The position numbers were made by a program, and so were the translations under genes. From positions 1 to 13,038 of the forward strand of contig JAJBTR010000381.1 of NCBI GenBank assembly GCA_020860745.1: a DNA stretch of 13,038 nucleotides, given 5' to 3'. Positions 1-6,297 of the stretch are shown here, one piece after another. Origin of the DNA: Lachnospiraceae bacterium. Lineage in GTDB: Bacteria; Bacillota; Clostridia; Lachnospirales; Lachnospiraceae. The notes beneath the pieces were generated by a model. That model was not told where the DNA came from, did not search any database, and saw only the letters and a program-made list of their open reading frames with translations. The stretch's first letter is position 1; every line of letters begins with the position of its first letter.

Positions 1-8
1 ACTATAAA

Positions 9-43
9 AAGAGAGCAATGGCGGAAAATGCTGTTGCTCTCTT
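9..43. terminator. Stem-loop, possible minus-strand terminator
   Basis: A perfect 10-bp inverted repeat (AAGAGAGCAA at 9-18, TTGCTCTCTT at 34-43) encloses a 15-nt loop. Read on the minus strand the stem runs into TTTTTAT, which fits an intrinsic terminator. On the plus strand it is followed by TAATATTA, which is weak. The gene it serves lies outside the window or is not apparent. Confidence 0.45.
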
Positions 44-117
44 AATATTATGAGTTTAAGATTCGATATATGGGGGTTTTGACAATATTGTGGGTGGCAT
101 ATTTTTTTGAGTTTTTG

Positions 118-146
118 TTGACATATGAATGAGAATTTTATTTTAT
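118..146 (+). promoter_or_regulatory. Promoter-like sequence upstream of the toxin-antitoxin pair
   Basis: TTGACA at 118-123 is a perfect -35 hexamer. A 17-bp spacer leads to TTTTAT at 141-146, which matches 4 of 6 bases of TATAAT. Transcription would start near 152 and run into the stem-loop at 164-196, so it may not reach the toxin gene. This is inferred from hexamers alone. Confidence 0.35.
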
Positions 147-163
147 GACGGAGAGAGAGTATA

Positions 164-196
164 TGACACGACCGCGAGTGTCAGTGCTCTTTTTTT
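164..196 (+). terminator. Stem-loop followed by T-run (terminator or attenuator)
   Basis: TGACAC (164-169) pairs perfectly with GTGTCA (178-183) across an 8-nt loop. A six-base gap then leads to seven T residues (190-196). The short gap makes it a non-ideal intrinsic terminator. An outer AGAG/CTCT pairing could close the gap and bring the stem next to the T-run. It lies between the promoter-like sequence at 118-146 and the toxin gene. Confidence 0.4.
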
Positions 197-213
197 GTTT
201 ACTATATAAAACC

Positions 214-242
214 TTGACGCCCTATTTAATAGGGTGTAATAT
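214..242 (+). promoter_or_regulatory. Promoter with palindromic operator for the toxin-antitoxin operon
   Basis: TTGACG (214-219) can act as a -35. The perfect palindrome CCCTATT-T-AATAGGG fills 220-234. Candidate -10 sequences follow directly: TGTAAT at 235-240 (15-bp spacer) or TAATAT at 237-242 (17-bp spacer). A palindrome between -35 and -10 is the expected place for autorepression by a HigA-type antitoxin. Occupancy by the antitoxin is inferred from position and symmetry. Confidence 0.5.
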
Positions 243-264
243 TTGAACCAGAAGGGAAACGCTA

Positions 265-621
265 ATGAAGAAAGATATGAATCAATATCTTGCCAGGACA
301 TTTATTTTAACCGATGAGTTTTCTAAAAGATGGGAAAAACTGGGATTAACAGATGATGACCAGTTAAGACTTAAACTGGAAATATTAAATGATCCGGAAA
401 TCGGAAAAGTAATTCCTGGTAACGGCAAACTGCGAAAAATGAGGTTTGCTTTTAAAAATCGAGGAAAAAGCGGAAGTACCAGAGTATGTTATGTGGATTT
501 TGTTGTTCAGGAAACAATATATCTGATTACGGTTTATGCAAAAAACGAAAAGGATAATTTGACTCAGGAGGAACGGAATACGATTAAGAAAATGATACAG
601 GCACTGGAACAGACATTATGA
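265..621 (+). CDS. higB: RelE/HigB-2-type toxin of a type II toxin-antitoxin system
   Basis: A 118-residue basic protein of the RelE/HigB family, ribosome-dependent mRNA interferases held inactive by a partner antitoxin. The family core is visible: ILNDPEIGKVIPGNGKLRKMR (residues 40-60), then a basic FKNRGKSGSTRV stretch (63-74) and the strands YLITVYAKNE (86-95), ending in a Lys/Glu helix. It resembles the HigB-2 type in length and in the LRK-R, GK-G-R and Y-KNE motifs. The start is at 265, with GAAGGG eight bases upstream. Its TGA stop overlaps the next reading frame. Toxin-first gene order is typical of higBA. The cognate antitoxin follows, so the system looks intact. The exact family assignment rests on motif memory; toxicity is not shown. 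Confidence 0.85.
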   Translation: MKKDMNQYLARTFILTDEFSKRWEKLGLTDDDQLRLKLEILNDPEIGKVIPGNGKLRKMRFAFKNRGKSGSTRVCYVDFVVQETIYLITVYAKNEKDNLTQEERNTIKKMIQALEQTL

Positions 622-635
622 GGGGGATGAGCTAT

Positions 636-962
636 ATGTCAGAGGTATATGAGAGTATTATAGGAGGGCTTTCGGAAGCCGTAGAAGATCAAAGAAAATC
701 TGAGAATGAAAAAATACTGAAACGACGAATGATTAGCGTAGTTCCAGTGAAAAAATATACCGGGTCAGAGATAAAACAGATTCGGCATTCTGTCGGCATG
801 ACGCAGAAAGCGTTTTCGTGTTATCTCGGGGTATCAGAAAAAACAGTTGAAGCGTGGGAGTCCGGGAAAAATCAGCCTTCCGGGGCAGCCAGCAGGATTT
901 TGTCTATGATGGAGATGGATCATAATCTGATTAGAGAATTTCCGCTTGTGGCGATGGAGTGA
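636..962 (+). CDS. higA: XRE-family antitoxin (HigA-2-like)
   Basis: A 108-residue antitoxin with an N-terminal partner-binding region (MSEVYESIIGGLSEAV) and a C-terminal Cro/C1-type helix-turn-helix at about residues 45-92: EIKQIRHSVGMTQKAFSCYL, then GVSEKTVEAWESGKNQPSG. A longer frame starts at 618 and overlaps the toxin stop. The start at 636 is preferred because AGGGGG (621-626) sits nine bases before it and MSEVYES is a usual antitoxin N-terminus. It should neutralise the upstream toxin by direct binding and repress the operon, probably through the palindrome at 220-234. It is convergent with mobA, leaving only 66 bp between them. The downstream end shows no clear terminator. Confidence 0.85.
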   Translation: MSEVYESIIGGLSEAVEDQRKSENEKILKRRMISVVPVKKYTGSEIKQIRHSVGMTQKAFSCYLGVSEKTVEAWESGKNQPSGAASRILSMMEMDHNLIREFPLVAME

Positions 963-1028
963 TCGTATCTTTTCTTCTATATAACGTGTGTTGTTCATTT
1001 GGAATCGGAAGAGCAGCTTTTGTTATTA

Positions 1029-1763
1029 CTACTCAGATAGTTTTTGATATTCTTCCATGGTATTTATATTGATCAGGCAGCTTTTCAGTTCTCCCAGGCT
1101 GTTTTCTTCCAGATAAAACACGTTGCTTTCCGTGAGCAGATCCCGGAGCCGGTAATTTTTTTCAAGGATCTGTTTTTCTATCAGCGGCAGGATATTTCGG
1201 TGATAAATCCCAGCAGTGGTATAGATGCGGCCGCTCCTGTTTCGTACCAGCAGAGCATCTGGAAAGGTGGATTTCCTTTGCCTTGAGACATCTGAGACAA
1301 ACTGACATGCGAATTCGGGACGCAGATGGTTTAATGAGCCTGGTTGATGGGGGATATCAGAGCTTCTCCCGCTGGAAAGGACGGAGCCAGAGTGGGGAGA
1401 AGAGTCCGTGTTGTTCTGCTCCCAGATCTGGATGAGATGGCGCACAAAGGCGGCGTTCATCCGGGGCATATCGCAGGCGCAGACGAAGTAAGCCTCCGCA
1501 TCGGTCTGGTGCATTGCGGCGCTGATGCCGCCCAGGGGTCCGATGTGAGGAATTTCATCAACGATGCGGGGGTATTTTTCTGTATTTGCCTTGAAATCCG
1601 GTGATATGTCCGCCGAGACGGACAGATAGACCGGACCGCAGGAGGACAGCTCCGCAGCGATTTTTTCTGCGAAGGTCTGTCCTTCCATTGTCAGGTTTGC
1701 TTTGTTTTGCCCCATGCGGCGGCTGTAGCCGCCGGCCAGGAGGAGGATGGCTAAGGAGTTCAT
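1029..1763 (-). CDS. mobA: Molybdenum cofactor nucleotidyltransferase MobA
   Basis: Transfers a nucleotide (GMP in classical MobA) from NTP to molybdopterin-bound Mo, giving the dinucleotide cofactor; cytosolic. The protein is 244 residues. It has the nucleotide-binding loop LAGGYSRRMGQNKA (9-22), GPLGG (75-79), the metal-binding CDMP (97-100), GIYHRN near 185 and the C-terminal ININTMEEY (231-239). The frame stays open upstream to 2018, but the start at 1763 is chosen: it begins directly at the Rossmann strand MNSLAILLLAGG and has GAGAGG six bases upstream. MobA proteins are usually nearer 190-200 residues. The excess is a Ser/His/Pro-rich stretch at about residues 115-165, not expected in the catalytic fold. 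MocA, the CTP-dependent paralogue, is the main alternative. Stop codon is TAG. Confidence 0.88.
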   Translation of the reverse strand: MNSLAILLLAGGYSRRMGQNKANLTMEGQTFAEKIAAELSSCGPVYLSVSADISPDFKANTEKYPRIVDEIPHIGPLGGISAAMHQTDAEAYFVCACDMPRMNAAFVRHLIQIWEQNNTDSSPHSGSVLSSGRSSDIPHQPGSLNHLRPEFACQFVSDVSRQRKSTFPDALLVRNRSGRIYTTAGIYHRNILPLIEKQILEKNYRLRDLLTESNVFYLEENSLGELKSCLININTMEEYQKLSE

Positions 1764-1792
1764 ACGATACCTCTCAGTGCGTGGATGGAGAT

Positions 1793-1802
1793 TATAATTA
1801 TA
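1793..1802. promoter_or_regulatory. AT palindrome upstream of mobA
   Basis: TATAATTATA is a perfect 10-bp palindrome about 30 bp upstream of the mobA start. Read toward mobA it offers overlapping TATAAT -10 matches, but I find no convincing -35 at the right distance. It could be an internal promoter or a protein site; both are tentative. Confidence 0.25.
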
Positions 1803-1850
1803 GGAAATGAATGTCGTTTGCTTTGCGCCAGATACAAGGCTGTGCAAGCA

Positions 1851-1940
1851 GCCATCCCTCATGCGTCTGAGGACGTCCCGCTTATCTTCAGGCAAATGAA
1901 TGAGTATGGTGAGCCATCCCTCATGCGTCTGAGGGCGTCC
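1851..1940. repeat. Two 28-bp direct repeats with internal hairpin, between the MoeA-like gene and mobA
   Basis: The 28-bp unit beginning GCCATCCCTCATGCGTCTGA occurs at 1851-1878 and again at 1913-1940, with one mismatch. Each copy contains an inverted repeat: CCCTCA/TGAGGG in the right copy and CCTCA/TGAGG in the left. On the minus-strand transcript both hairpins lie after the stop of the MoeA-like gene and before mobA. No T-run follows, so they are not ordinary terminators. Two copies do not make a CRISPR. Confidence 0.7.
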
Positions 1941-1963
1941 TTTATAGTCGGAACGAATAAAAT

Positions 1964-2995
1964 TTAAATCGGCGTCCCTTTTCCGTATCCGCAGTTGGGG
2001 AAAGTGCAGGTGGGGCATCCCAGGCAGAATCCGCCGTTCCCCATGCAGGCGAAATCTTTTTTGCTCATGGTTACACCGGCAGCCAGCCGCGGCAGGACAA
2101 TGTCAAAGATGGTCGTTCTGTTGTACATGACGCATCCGGGAAGTCCGCAGACCGGGGTTCCGTCGTCAAAATATGCCAGCAGGAACATGGCGCCCGGGAG
2201 CACCGGTGCGCCGTAGGTAACGATATGCGCACCCGACATTTTGATGGCGCCGGGGGTCTGATCGTCCGGATCCACGCTCATCCCACCGGTGACGGTGATG
2301 AGGTCGACGCCTTTTGCTTTTAATTCGAGGATAGCGTCGGCTATTTTTTCTTTGTCATCATTCAGCGTGATATGTTCGACCGTTTCGATGCCGAATTTCT
2401 TCAACTTTTCCATGACGACCGGGGTAAATGTGTCCCGGATTCTGCCATAGAATACCTCGTTGCCGGTTGTGATGATGCCCGCTTTTTTGATCTGATAGGG
2501 GACAATGCGGGCCAGAGGCTCTTTCCCGGCGGTGTTTTTTACCTGCTCCATTTTCTCTTTGGCGATGACCAGAGGAATGATGCGGGTTCCCAGAAGCTTG
2601 TCGCCGGCTTTGACTGCTGTGTTGGTATGGCGGGAGGCAATCATAATTTCCTCAATCTCATTGACAGCGGCCAGGCGTGCCACATTGATCTGGAAGAGAC
2701 CGTCGCAGGTAGCGGACAGTTCAATTTTACCCTCTTTGGGACTGCTCGCTTTCATGTGGTCATTGAGGCAGATATCCCGGAGTATTTCAGCGGCCTCATC
2801 TTCGTGCAGCATGGTTTCGTCTTTCTCCCAGACGTAGAGATGGTCTTTCCCGAGCTTGAGAAGTTCCGGAATGTCCTCCTCGGTGACGATGTGTCCTTTA
2901 CGGAACGCGGTGTCCTTTACAACGTCCTTAAGGATTCGTGTGATGTCGTGGCAGAGGACGTGGCCTGCTGCCTCGGTTGTTTTGATCAGTTTCAT
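1964..2995 (-). CDS. MoeA-like molybdopterin-binding protein with Cys-rich C-terminus
   Basis: A 343-residue protein with a molybdopterin-binding (MoCF_biosynth, MogA/MoeA type) domain at about 170-310: TTGNE (176-180), TVTGGMSVDPDDQTPGA (234-250) and GLPGC (284-288). The N-terminal 160 residues resemble the region found before this domain in clostridial MoeA-like proteins, but lack the DRSPIDGYA motif of true MoeA. The tail carries five cysteines (317, 324, 327, 330, 335), spaced C-x6-C-x2-C-x2-C-x4-C, which suggests metal or Fe-S binding. Homologues often accompany Mo-hydroxylase or xanthine dehydrogenase loci in Clostridia (established context, recalled). The reaction is not known to me. 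The AGGCAGG region before the ATG is an acceptable ribosome-binding site. It lies between the ModE-like gene and mobA. Confidence 0.8.
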   Translation of the reverse strand: MKLIKTTEAAGHVLCHDITRILKDVVKDTAFRKGHIVTEEDIPELLKLGKDHLYVWEKDETMLHEDEAAEILRDICLNDHMKASSPKEGKIELSATCDGLFQINVARLAAVNEIEEIMIASRHTNTAVKAGDKLLGTRIIPLVIAKEKMEQVKNTAGKEPLARIVPYQIKKAGIITTGNEVFYGRIRDTFTPVVMEKLKKFGIETVEHITLNDDKEKIADAILELKAKGVDLITVTGGMSVDPDDQTPGAIKMSGAHIVTYGAPVLPGAMFLLAYFDDGTPVCGLPGCVMYNRTTIFDIVLPRLAAGVTMSKKDFACMGNGGFCLGCPTCTFPNCGYGKGTPI

Positions 2996-3157
2996 TTGAT
3001 GTGCCTGCCTTTCCTGGTGTTAGTTTGTATAGGTTGATTTTGCCATATGTTATGAAACGCTGTACCAGTGTGCTTTTCAACTATTATCCACTTTGTTCTG
3101 AGGCGTATGTATGAAAGTTGATGTTTGTTTGGATAGTATATTTTTGATTTTGCATAT

Positions 3158-3179
3158 ATCGGCTTTGCGTTTTGCCGAT
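3158..3179. other. Hairpin directly after the ModE-like gene
   Basis: ATCGGC (3158-3163) and GCCGAT (3174-3179) form a perfect 6-bp stem around a 10-nt loop. It abuts the stop codon of the ModE-like gene on the minus strand. It lacks a following T-run, so it may stabilise the transcript end or be a weak terminator. The rest of the 184-bp gap to the next gene shows no strong promoter. Confidence 0.35.
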
Positions 3180-3569
3180 TCAGGATTCTTCTTTTATTTC
3201 TGCTCCTGGTGGATTCGTTATTGATCTGTTAGCATCTTCGTCAGGAAAATATTTCCGGAATATGTCATCCGATGCCGTCTGTATTTCCTGCCGCATCGCG
3301 TGGTATCGCCGTAAAAATTCTTTTCCCTCGTCCGTCAGTTCGGAGGAACCGCCGTTTTTTCCGCCGATCTGCCGTGTGAGCATGGGAAAGCCGACCACTT
3401 TTTCCGCGCGTTTGATCAGTTTCCAGCATTTGCTGTAAGACATGTGCATGACCTGCGCCGCCATGTTGATGGAGCCGTGTTCCTGAATCTGGCGGAAGAG
3501 TTCGGCCACACCGGGGCCGAAGAAGTCGTCTTCGTTTTCAATTACTATTTTGGTTTTGGGTCTGAGCAT
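3180..3569 (-). CDS. ModE-like winged-helix regulator, DNA-binding domain only
   Basis: A 129-residue protein matching the N-terminal LysR-type winged helix of ModE. The helix-turn-helix runs over about residues 32-58 (GSINMAAQVMHMSYSKCWKL), followed by the wing with RQIGGKNGGSSELTDEG (66-82). Full ModE has two C-terminal molybdate-binding Mop/TOBE domains; here only a helix and a polar tail follow, so the molybdate sensor is missing. Such single-domain ModE proteins are known in Firmicutes and other bacteria. A GGGAGG ribosome-binding site stands about seven bases before the ATG. The gene sits 55 bp after the MoeA-MobB gene, in the same direction. The likely target is the inverted repeat at the modA promoter (12820-12845). 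How it responds to molybdate is unknown. Confidence 0.82.
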   Translation of the reverse strand: MLRPKTKIVIENEDDFFGPGVAELFRQIQEHGSINMAAQVMHMSYSKCWKLIKRAEKVVGFPMLTRQIGGKNGGSSELTDEGKEFLRRYHAMRQEIQTASDDIFRKYFPDEDANRSITNPPGAEIKEES

Positions 3570-3624
3570 AGGGGCGCCTCCCGTAAAAATTGCTGCAACT
3601 GTGCCGATGGGTATGGTAATGGTT

Positions 3625-5598
3625 TTATTTTTTCCTTTTTCCGGAGGTCAGATAGCTCTTTATTGCCTGTGCAATTTCTTCCGGTTGATTCAGGTTCAAC
3701 ACGGGGATATCTGCGGGAAAATTCCCGGTATCTGCGCAATCCGAGGCAATGCCGACCAGCGTATCCGGATCACAGACCGGAGCAGAGGAGTTGCCTTCCC
3801 GGACAATTTCAATTTTCGGGTAATCCGTCCATTTAAATCCCTCCAGGAGGATCAGATCTGCTTCCGGAAATGCCCGGATCAGATCCTTTTCTGTTATCAC
3901 AGGAGCGGTCACTTTTTGTGCAGCCGGGTGAGAGACTTTTTGCGGGACGCTTTCATGGGAAAGGGGCCGCGCTTCTGAATCACTTCCTGTGCCTGAGTCA
4001 GGGTTGCGTTTGATCACCATGGTAAGCTCATCGGAGTAGATCGCCGTGCCGCAGGCTCCGGCAGTCCGGTGACGGTAACTGTCCGTTCCCGGGACATCCG
4101 GGTCAAAGCCGTGCCCGTCATGTTTGATGGTTGCCGTCTGCCAGCCCATTTCGCGGAAGATGGGGATCAGTCGGGTGATCAGTGTCGTCTTGCCAGAGTT
4201 TTTTACGCCGGAGATGACAAAGATCCGGGGATCCTGTGGCGCGTGCATATCAGATTCTCGTAAGGCAGCCATGGTGGAGTCCTGTGAGGCAGCCATGGCG
4301 GAGTTCTGTGGAGCAGCCAGGACGGTATTCTGTGACATATCATTGTTTATTTCCTGCGGTTCGGTATGATCAGGAGTCGGCGGTATAATTACATCAGAAT
4401 TATCTGGTGCGGGTACCATCGTTTTCTGCAAAGTGTTCGCGGTTGTTTTTGGCGGAAAGGATGCCCTGGCGCCAAAAGCGTTCGGTGTAATCACAGGATC
4501 TGACGAAGATAAGAGCCAGATATTGACCGTATCCCCATGATTCAGCGCAGGAGTGCCAGGCGCGATGTCGATCAGGCAGTTGCACCCGCGCATGGAAGCC
4601 AGTACGCCGGAGGAGTGGAGGCCGTCCGGCAGATAGACGGCACCATTCTCATACCGGGCGCGGATAAACCGGCGGCCTTTGCTTGCTTTTTGGAACTGGC
4701 CGTGAAGAATCGCACTCGTCTGCTGCATGGAATAACTGCCGTCTCCTGTCATTTTTGTCAGGGCAGGGCGGACGAGCAGTTCCATGTTGGCCAGTGCGCC
4801 GAAAGGATTTCCGGACAGACTTATGACGGGTACATCCCGAAAAACGGAAAAGATGGTGGGAGATCCGGGCTTTAAGCGGACTTTCCAGAATAGTTTTTCC
4901 GCGTCCAGGAGCCGGATGGTCTCATGCAGAATATCTTTTTTTCCCACGGAGACGCCGCCGGTGGTCAGGATGAGATCGGCGCCCTCTTTGGCAGCCCGGC
5001 GGATTGCAGCTGCGACTGCTCCGGCGTCGTCCGGAATGTGTTCCTGCCAGAGCGGCGTGATTCCAAACTCTGCCAGCCTTGCAGAGAGAAGGTAAAAATT
5101 GCTGTTATAGATTTTTCCGGGCAGAAGCGGCTTTCCCGGTTTCATCACTTCATCGCCGGTGGTGAACAGAGCGATGCGGGGGGTTTCGTAGACGAGGACG
5201 GAATCTGTGCCCATGGCGGCCAGATTTGCAAGCTCCACATACCCTAGCTTTTCCCCGGTCTGCAGCATGCAGACGCCTTTCCGGAAATCCTCGCCGCGGT
5301 CACAGTAGTTGCCGTGTACCGGCACCGATTCGCAGATGGATACCGTTGTCTCGCCGTAGTCGGTGCTTTCCTGACGCACACAGCAGTCGCAGCCAGGCGG
5401 GATTGCAGCACCCGTCATGATGCGGACCGCTTCGCCGAACTGTACAGTGCGATTAGAATACTGTCCCGCATCAATTTCTTCGGTGACGCGGAGGACAGCC
5501 GGGTGTTCGGCGGAAGTTTCCCGGATGTCGGCGGCACGGCAGGCGTAACCGTCGATCGGAGAGCGGTCAAAGGGCGGATTTTCCATCTCTGTTATCAT
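3625..5598 (-). CDS. moeA: MoeA-MobB fusion, open part downstream of an amber codon
   Basis: Residues 1-365 are MoeA (molybdate insertion into adenylylated molybdopterin): DRSPIDGYA (11-19), TTGDE (146-150), TTGGVSVGKKD (212-222), LSGNPFGAL (261-269). A Pro/Ala/Ser/Gln linker (about 366-457) with tandem repeats leads to MobB, a P-loop GTPase adaptor for Moco maturation: GVKNSGKTT Walker A (464-472), KHDGHGFD (492-499), LLEGFKW (584-590). MobB is itself interrupted by a polar insert (about 531-568). The fusion is 657 residues from the ATG at 5598. MoeA homology extends upstream in the same frame through a TAG at 5644-5646 to a good start at 5733, so this start is probably not the original one and has no good ribosome-binding site. 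As written the protein lacks about 45 N-terminal residues. Either moeA is damaged, translation reinitiates here, or the base is a sequencing error. Confidence 0.85.
   Translation of the reverse strand: MITEMENPPFDRSPIDGYACRAADIRETSAEHPAVLRVTEEIDAGQYSNRTVQFGEAVRIMTGAAIPPGCDCCVRQESTDYGETTVSICESVPVHGNYCDRGEDFRKGVCMLQTGEKLGYVELANLAAMGTDSVLVYETPRIALFTTGDEVMKPGKPLLPGKIYNSNFYLLSARLAEFGITPLWQEHIPDDAGAVAAAIRRAAKEGADLILTTGGVSVGKKDILHETIRLLDAEKLFWKVRLKPGSPTIFSVFRDVPVISLSGNPFGALANMELLVRPALTKMTGDGSYSMQQTSAILHGQFQKASKGRRFIRARYENGAVYLPDGLHSSGVLASMRGCNCLIDIAPGTPALNHGDTVNIWLLSSSDPVITPNAFGARASFPPKTTANTLQKTMVPAPDNSDVIIPPTPDHTEPQEINNDMSQNTVLAAPQNSAMAASQDSTMAALRESDMHAPQDPRIFVISGVKNSGKTTLITRLIPIFREMGWQTATIKHDGHGFDPDVPGTDSYRHRTAGACGTAIYSDELTMVIKRNPDSGTGSDSEARPLSHESVPQKVSHPAAQKVTAPVITEKDLIRAFPEADLILLEGFKWTDYPKIEIVREGNSSAPVCDPDTLVGIASDCADTGNFPADIPVLNLNQPEEIAQAIKSYLTSGKRKK
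4241..4336. repeat. 24-bp tandem repeats in the MoeA-MobB linker
   Basis: Three clear units start at 4265, 4289 and 4313, each opening with GCAGCCA and ending near CTGTGA. A degraded fourth lies at 4241-4264. They encode 8-residue repeats of the type AAxQ(D/N)S(A/T)M in the linker between the MoeA and MobB domains. The period keeps the frame, so copy number can vary without frameshift. Confidence 0.75.
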
Positions 5599-5733
5599 GT
5601 CTTCGGCGAGAATCCGCCCGGCGGCGGACAGGAGCGGGAGCCGCTATGTCCGGGTGATTTTTTTGGTTTGGTTTAAGATGCAGGCTACGGCATCTTCGAG
5701 GGTGATTCCCTCGCGGCAGGTTTTGATGTTCAT
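5599..5733 (-). pseudogene. moeA: Severed N-terminus of moeA ending in an in-frame amber codon
   Basis: The ATG at 5731-5733 has AGGAGG at 5741-5746, seven bases away, the best start signal of this gene. It encodes 29 residues (MNIKTCREGITLEDAVAC, continuing to KKITRT), matching MoeA N-termini. Codon 30 is TAG (5644-5646). After it the same frame reads RLPLLSAAGRILAED and then enters the long MoeA-MobB frame at 5598, with no frameshift. The residues on both sides of the stop are MoeA-like, so a single base created the amber codon in a 702-codon gene. The neighbours modC, moaC, moaA, mogA and mobA all end with TAG, so TAG works as a normal stop here. A short leader peptide is a less likely reading. 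Confidence 0.75.
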
Positions 5734-5930
5734 GTGGCTGCCTCCTTTTTTAACAGGTTCCGGCGTTGATATAGTATTGTGATTTTTGCGTTGTGAGGGT
5801 TCGGAGATCCTATCCCAGGATAAGGTAATTTTGTATTGCAACCTGCAAATCATATAAAATCGAGAAGTTGAGAGTACTTTTGCTTTCGCCCAATTTTTTC
5901 CTGATTCTTTTCTATAGATAGATACTTCCT

Positions 5931-6032
5931 GCCCAGGGAACCTGATTTTTTCATGTTCTTCTGTATTATCGGGTAGTATTTTGCCCAGGGAACCCGATTT
6001 TTTCATATTTTTCTATTATCGGGTATACTCCG
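5931..6032. repeat. Two 52-bp tandem units in the moeA leader
   Basis: A unit opening with GCCCAGGGAACC begins at 5931 and again at 5983; the second copy is 50 bp. Both go on to GATTTTTTCAT and then TATTATCGGGTA. A degenerate third start (GCCCA) occurs near 5888. Each unit holds an inverted repeat: ACCCGAT (5992-5998) with ATCGGGT (6018-6024) is perfect, and ACCTGAT (5940-5946) with ATCGGGT (5968-5974) differs by one base. Confidence 0.75.
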
Positions 6033-6079
6033 CCCTGACAGTTCACTAGCTTCACGACTCAACAGATGTTCACGTAAGC

Positions 6080-6144
6080 ACAAGGTGAATTGCCGCATTG
6101 CGGTAAGAGAAGGTGGCCTGGGCCATGCCCATAGGTTTCCTTGT
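6080..6144 (-). other. Multi-branched fold in the moeA leader (candidate regulatory RNA)
   Basis: ACAAGG (6080-6085) and CCTTGT (6139-6144) close a domain with two tight internal hairpins: CCGC-ATT-GCGG (6093-6103) and TGGGC-CAT-GCCCA (6119-6131). A competing stem, TTCAC (6069-6073) with GTGAA (6085-6089), shares bases with the closing stem, so two folds exclude each other. That would suit a switch. A Moco riboswitch is possible given the gene downstream, but I cannot confirm its consensus. Confidence 0.35.
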
Positions 6145-6171
6145 CTATTTTTTCTCTGCCTGTTTCCGCTT

Positions 6172-6180
6172 ATTATAACA
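6172..6180 (-). promoter_or_regulatory. Extended -10 promoter-like sequence for moeA
   Basis: On the minus strand the bases read TGTTATAAT, a perfect TATAAT with the TGn extension. The expected -35 region has AACGGG, so any activity would depend on the extended -10. The start point would be near 6165, giving moeA a leader of about 430 nt. Confidence 0.4.
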
Positions 6181-6297
6181 TGAACCCCGCCGTGCCCGTT
6201 CGCGAACCTCTGGTTCTTTGCTTTGCATAAGTTCGACTACGCAAATGGAGAGATTTGCTATCTCACTTATCACTGTCTGGGCAGTCGCCCTATATCA

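Noticed and set aside
964..986. CGTATC...TATATAACG resembling a ModE box
   Set aside because: Only the right half matches well, and it lies between the convergent 3' ends of higA and mobA, not at a promoter.
1851..1940. CRISPR array
   Set aside because: Only two repeat copies, which are themselves structured, with no further units and no cas genes nearby.
1764..2018. Upstream extension of mobA by 85 codons
   Set aside because: It has no MobA homology, runs through the direct repeats and overlaps the preceding gene. The start at 1763 has a good ribosome-binding site and begins at the conserved strand.
2372..3037. Long plus-strand open frame (221 codons) opposite the MoeA-like gene
   Set aside because: It is antisense to a gene with clear domain motifs, has no family resemblance and follows from its codon use.
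5644..5646. Amber codon as pyrrolysine insertion
   Set aside because: At least five genes here (modC, moaC, moaA, mogA, mobA) end with TAG at the expected protein ends, and MoeA is not a known pyrrolysine protein. A nonsense mutation or sequencing error is simpler.
6080..6150. Plus-strand small RNA ending in CTATTTTTTC
   Set aside because: The plus-strand fold is followed by T residues, but no plus-strand promoter or gene is near, and the long neighbouring stem pairs better on the minus strand. Left as a minor alternative.
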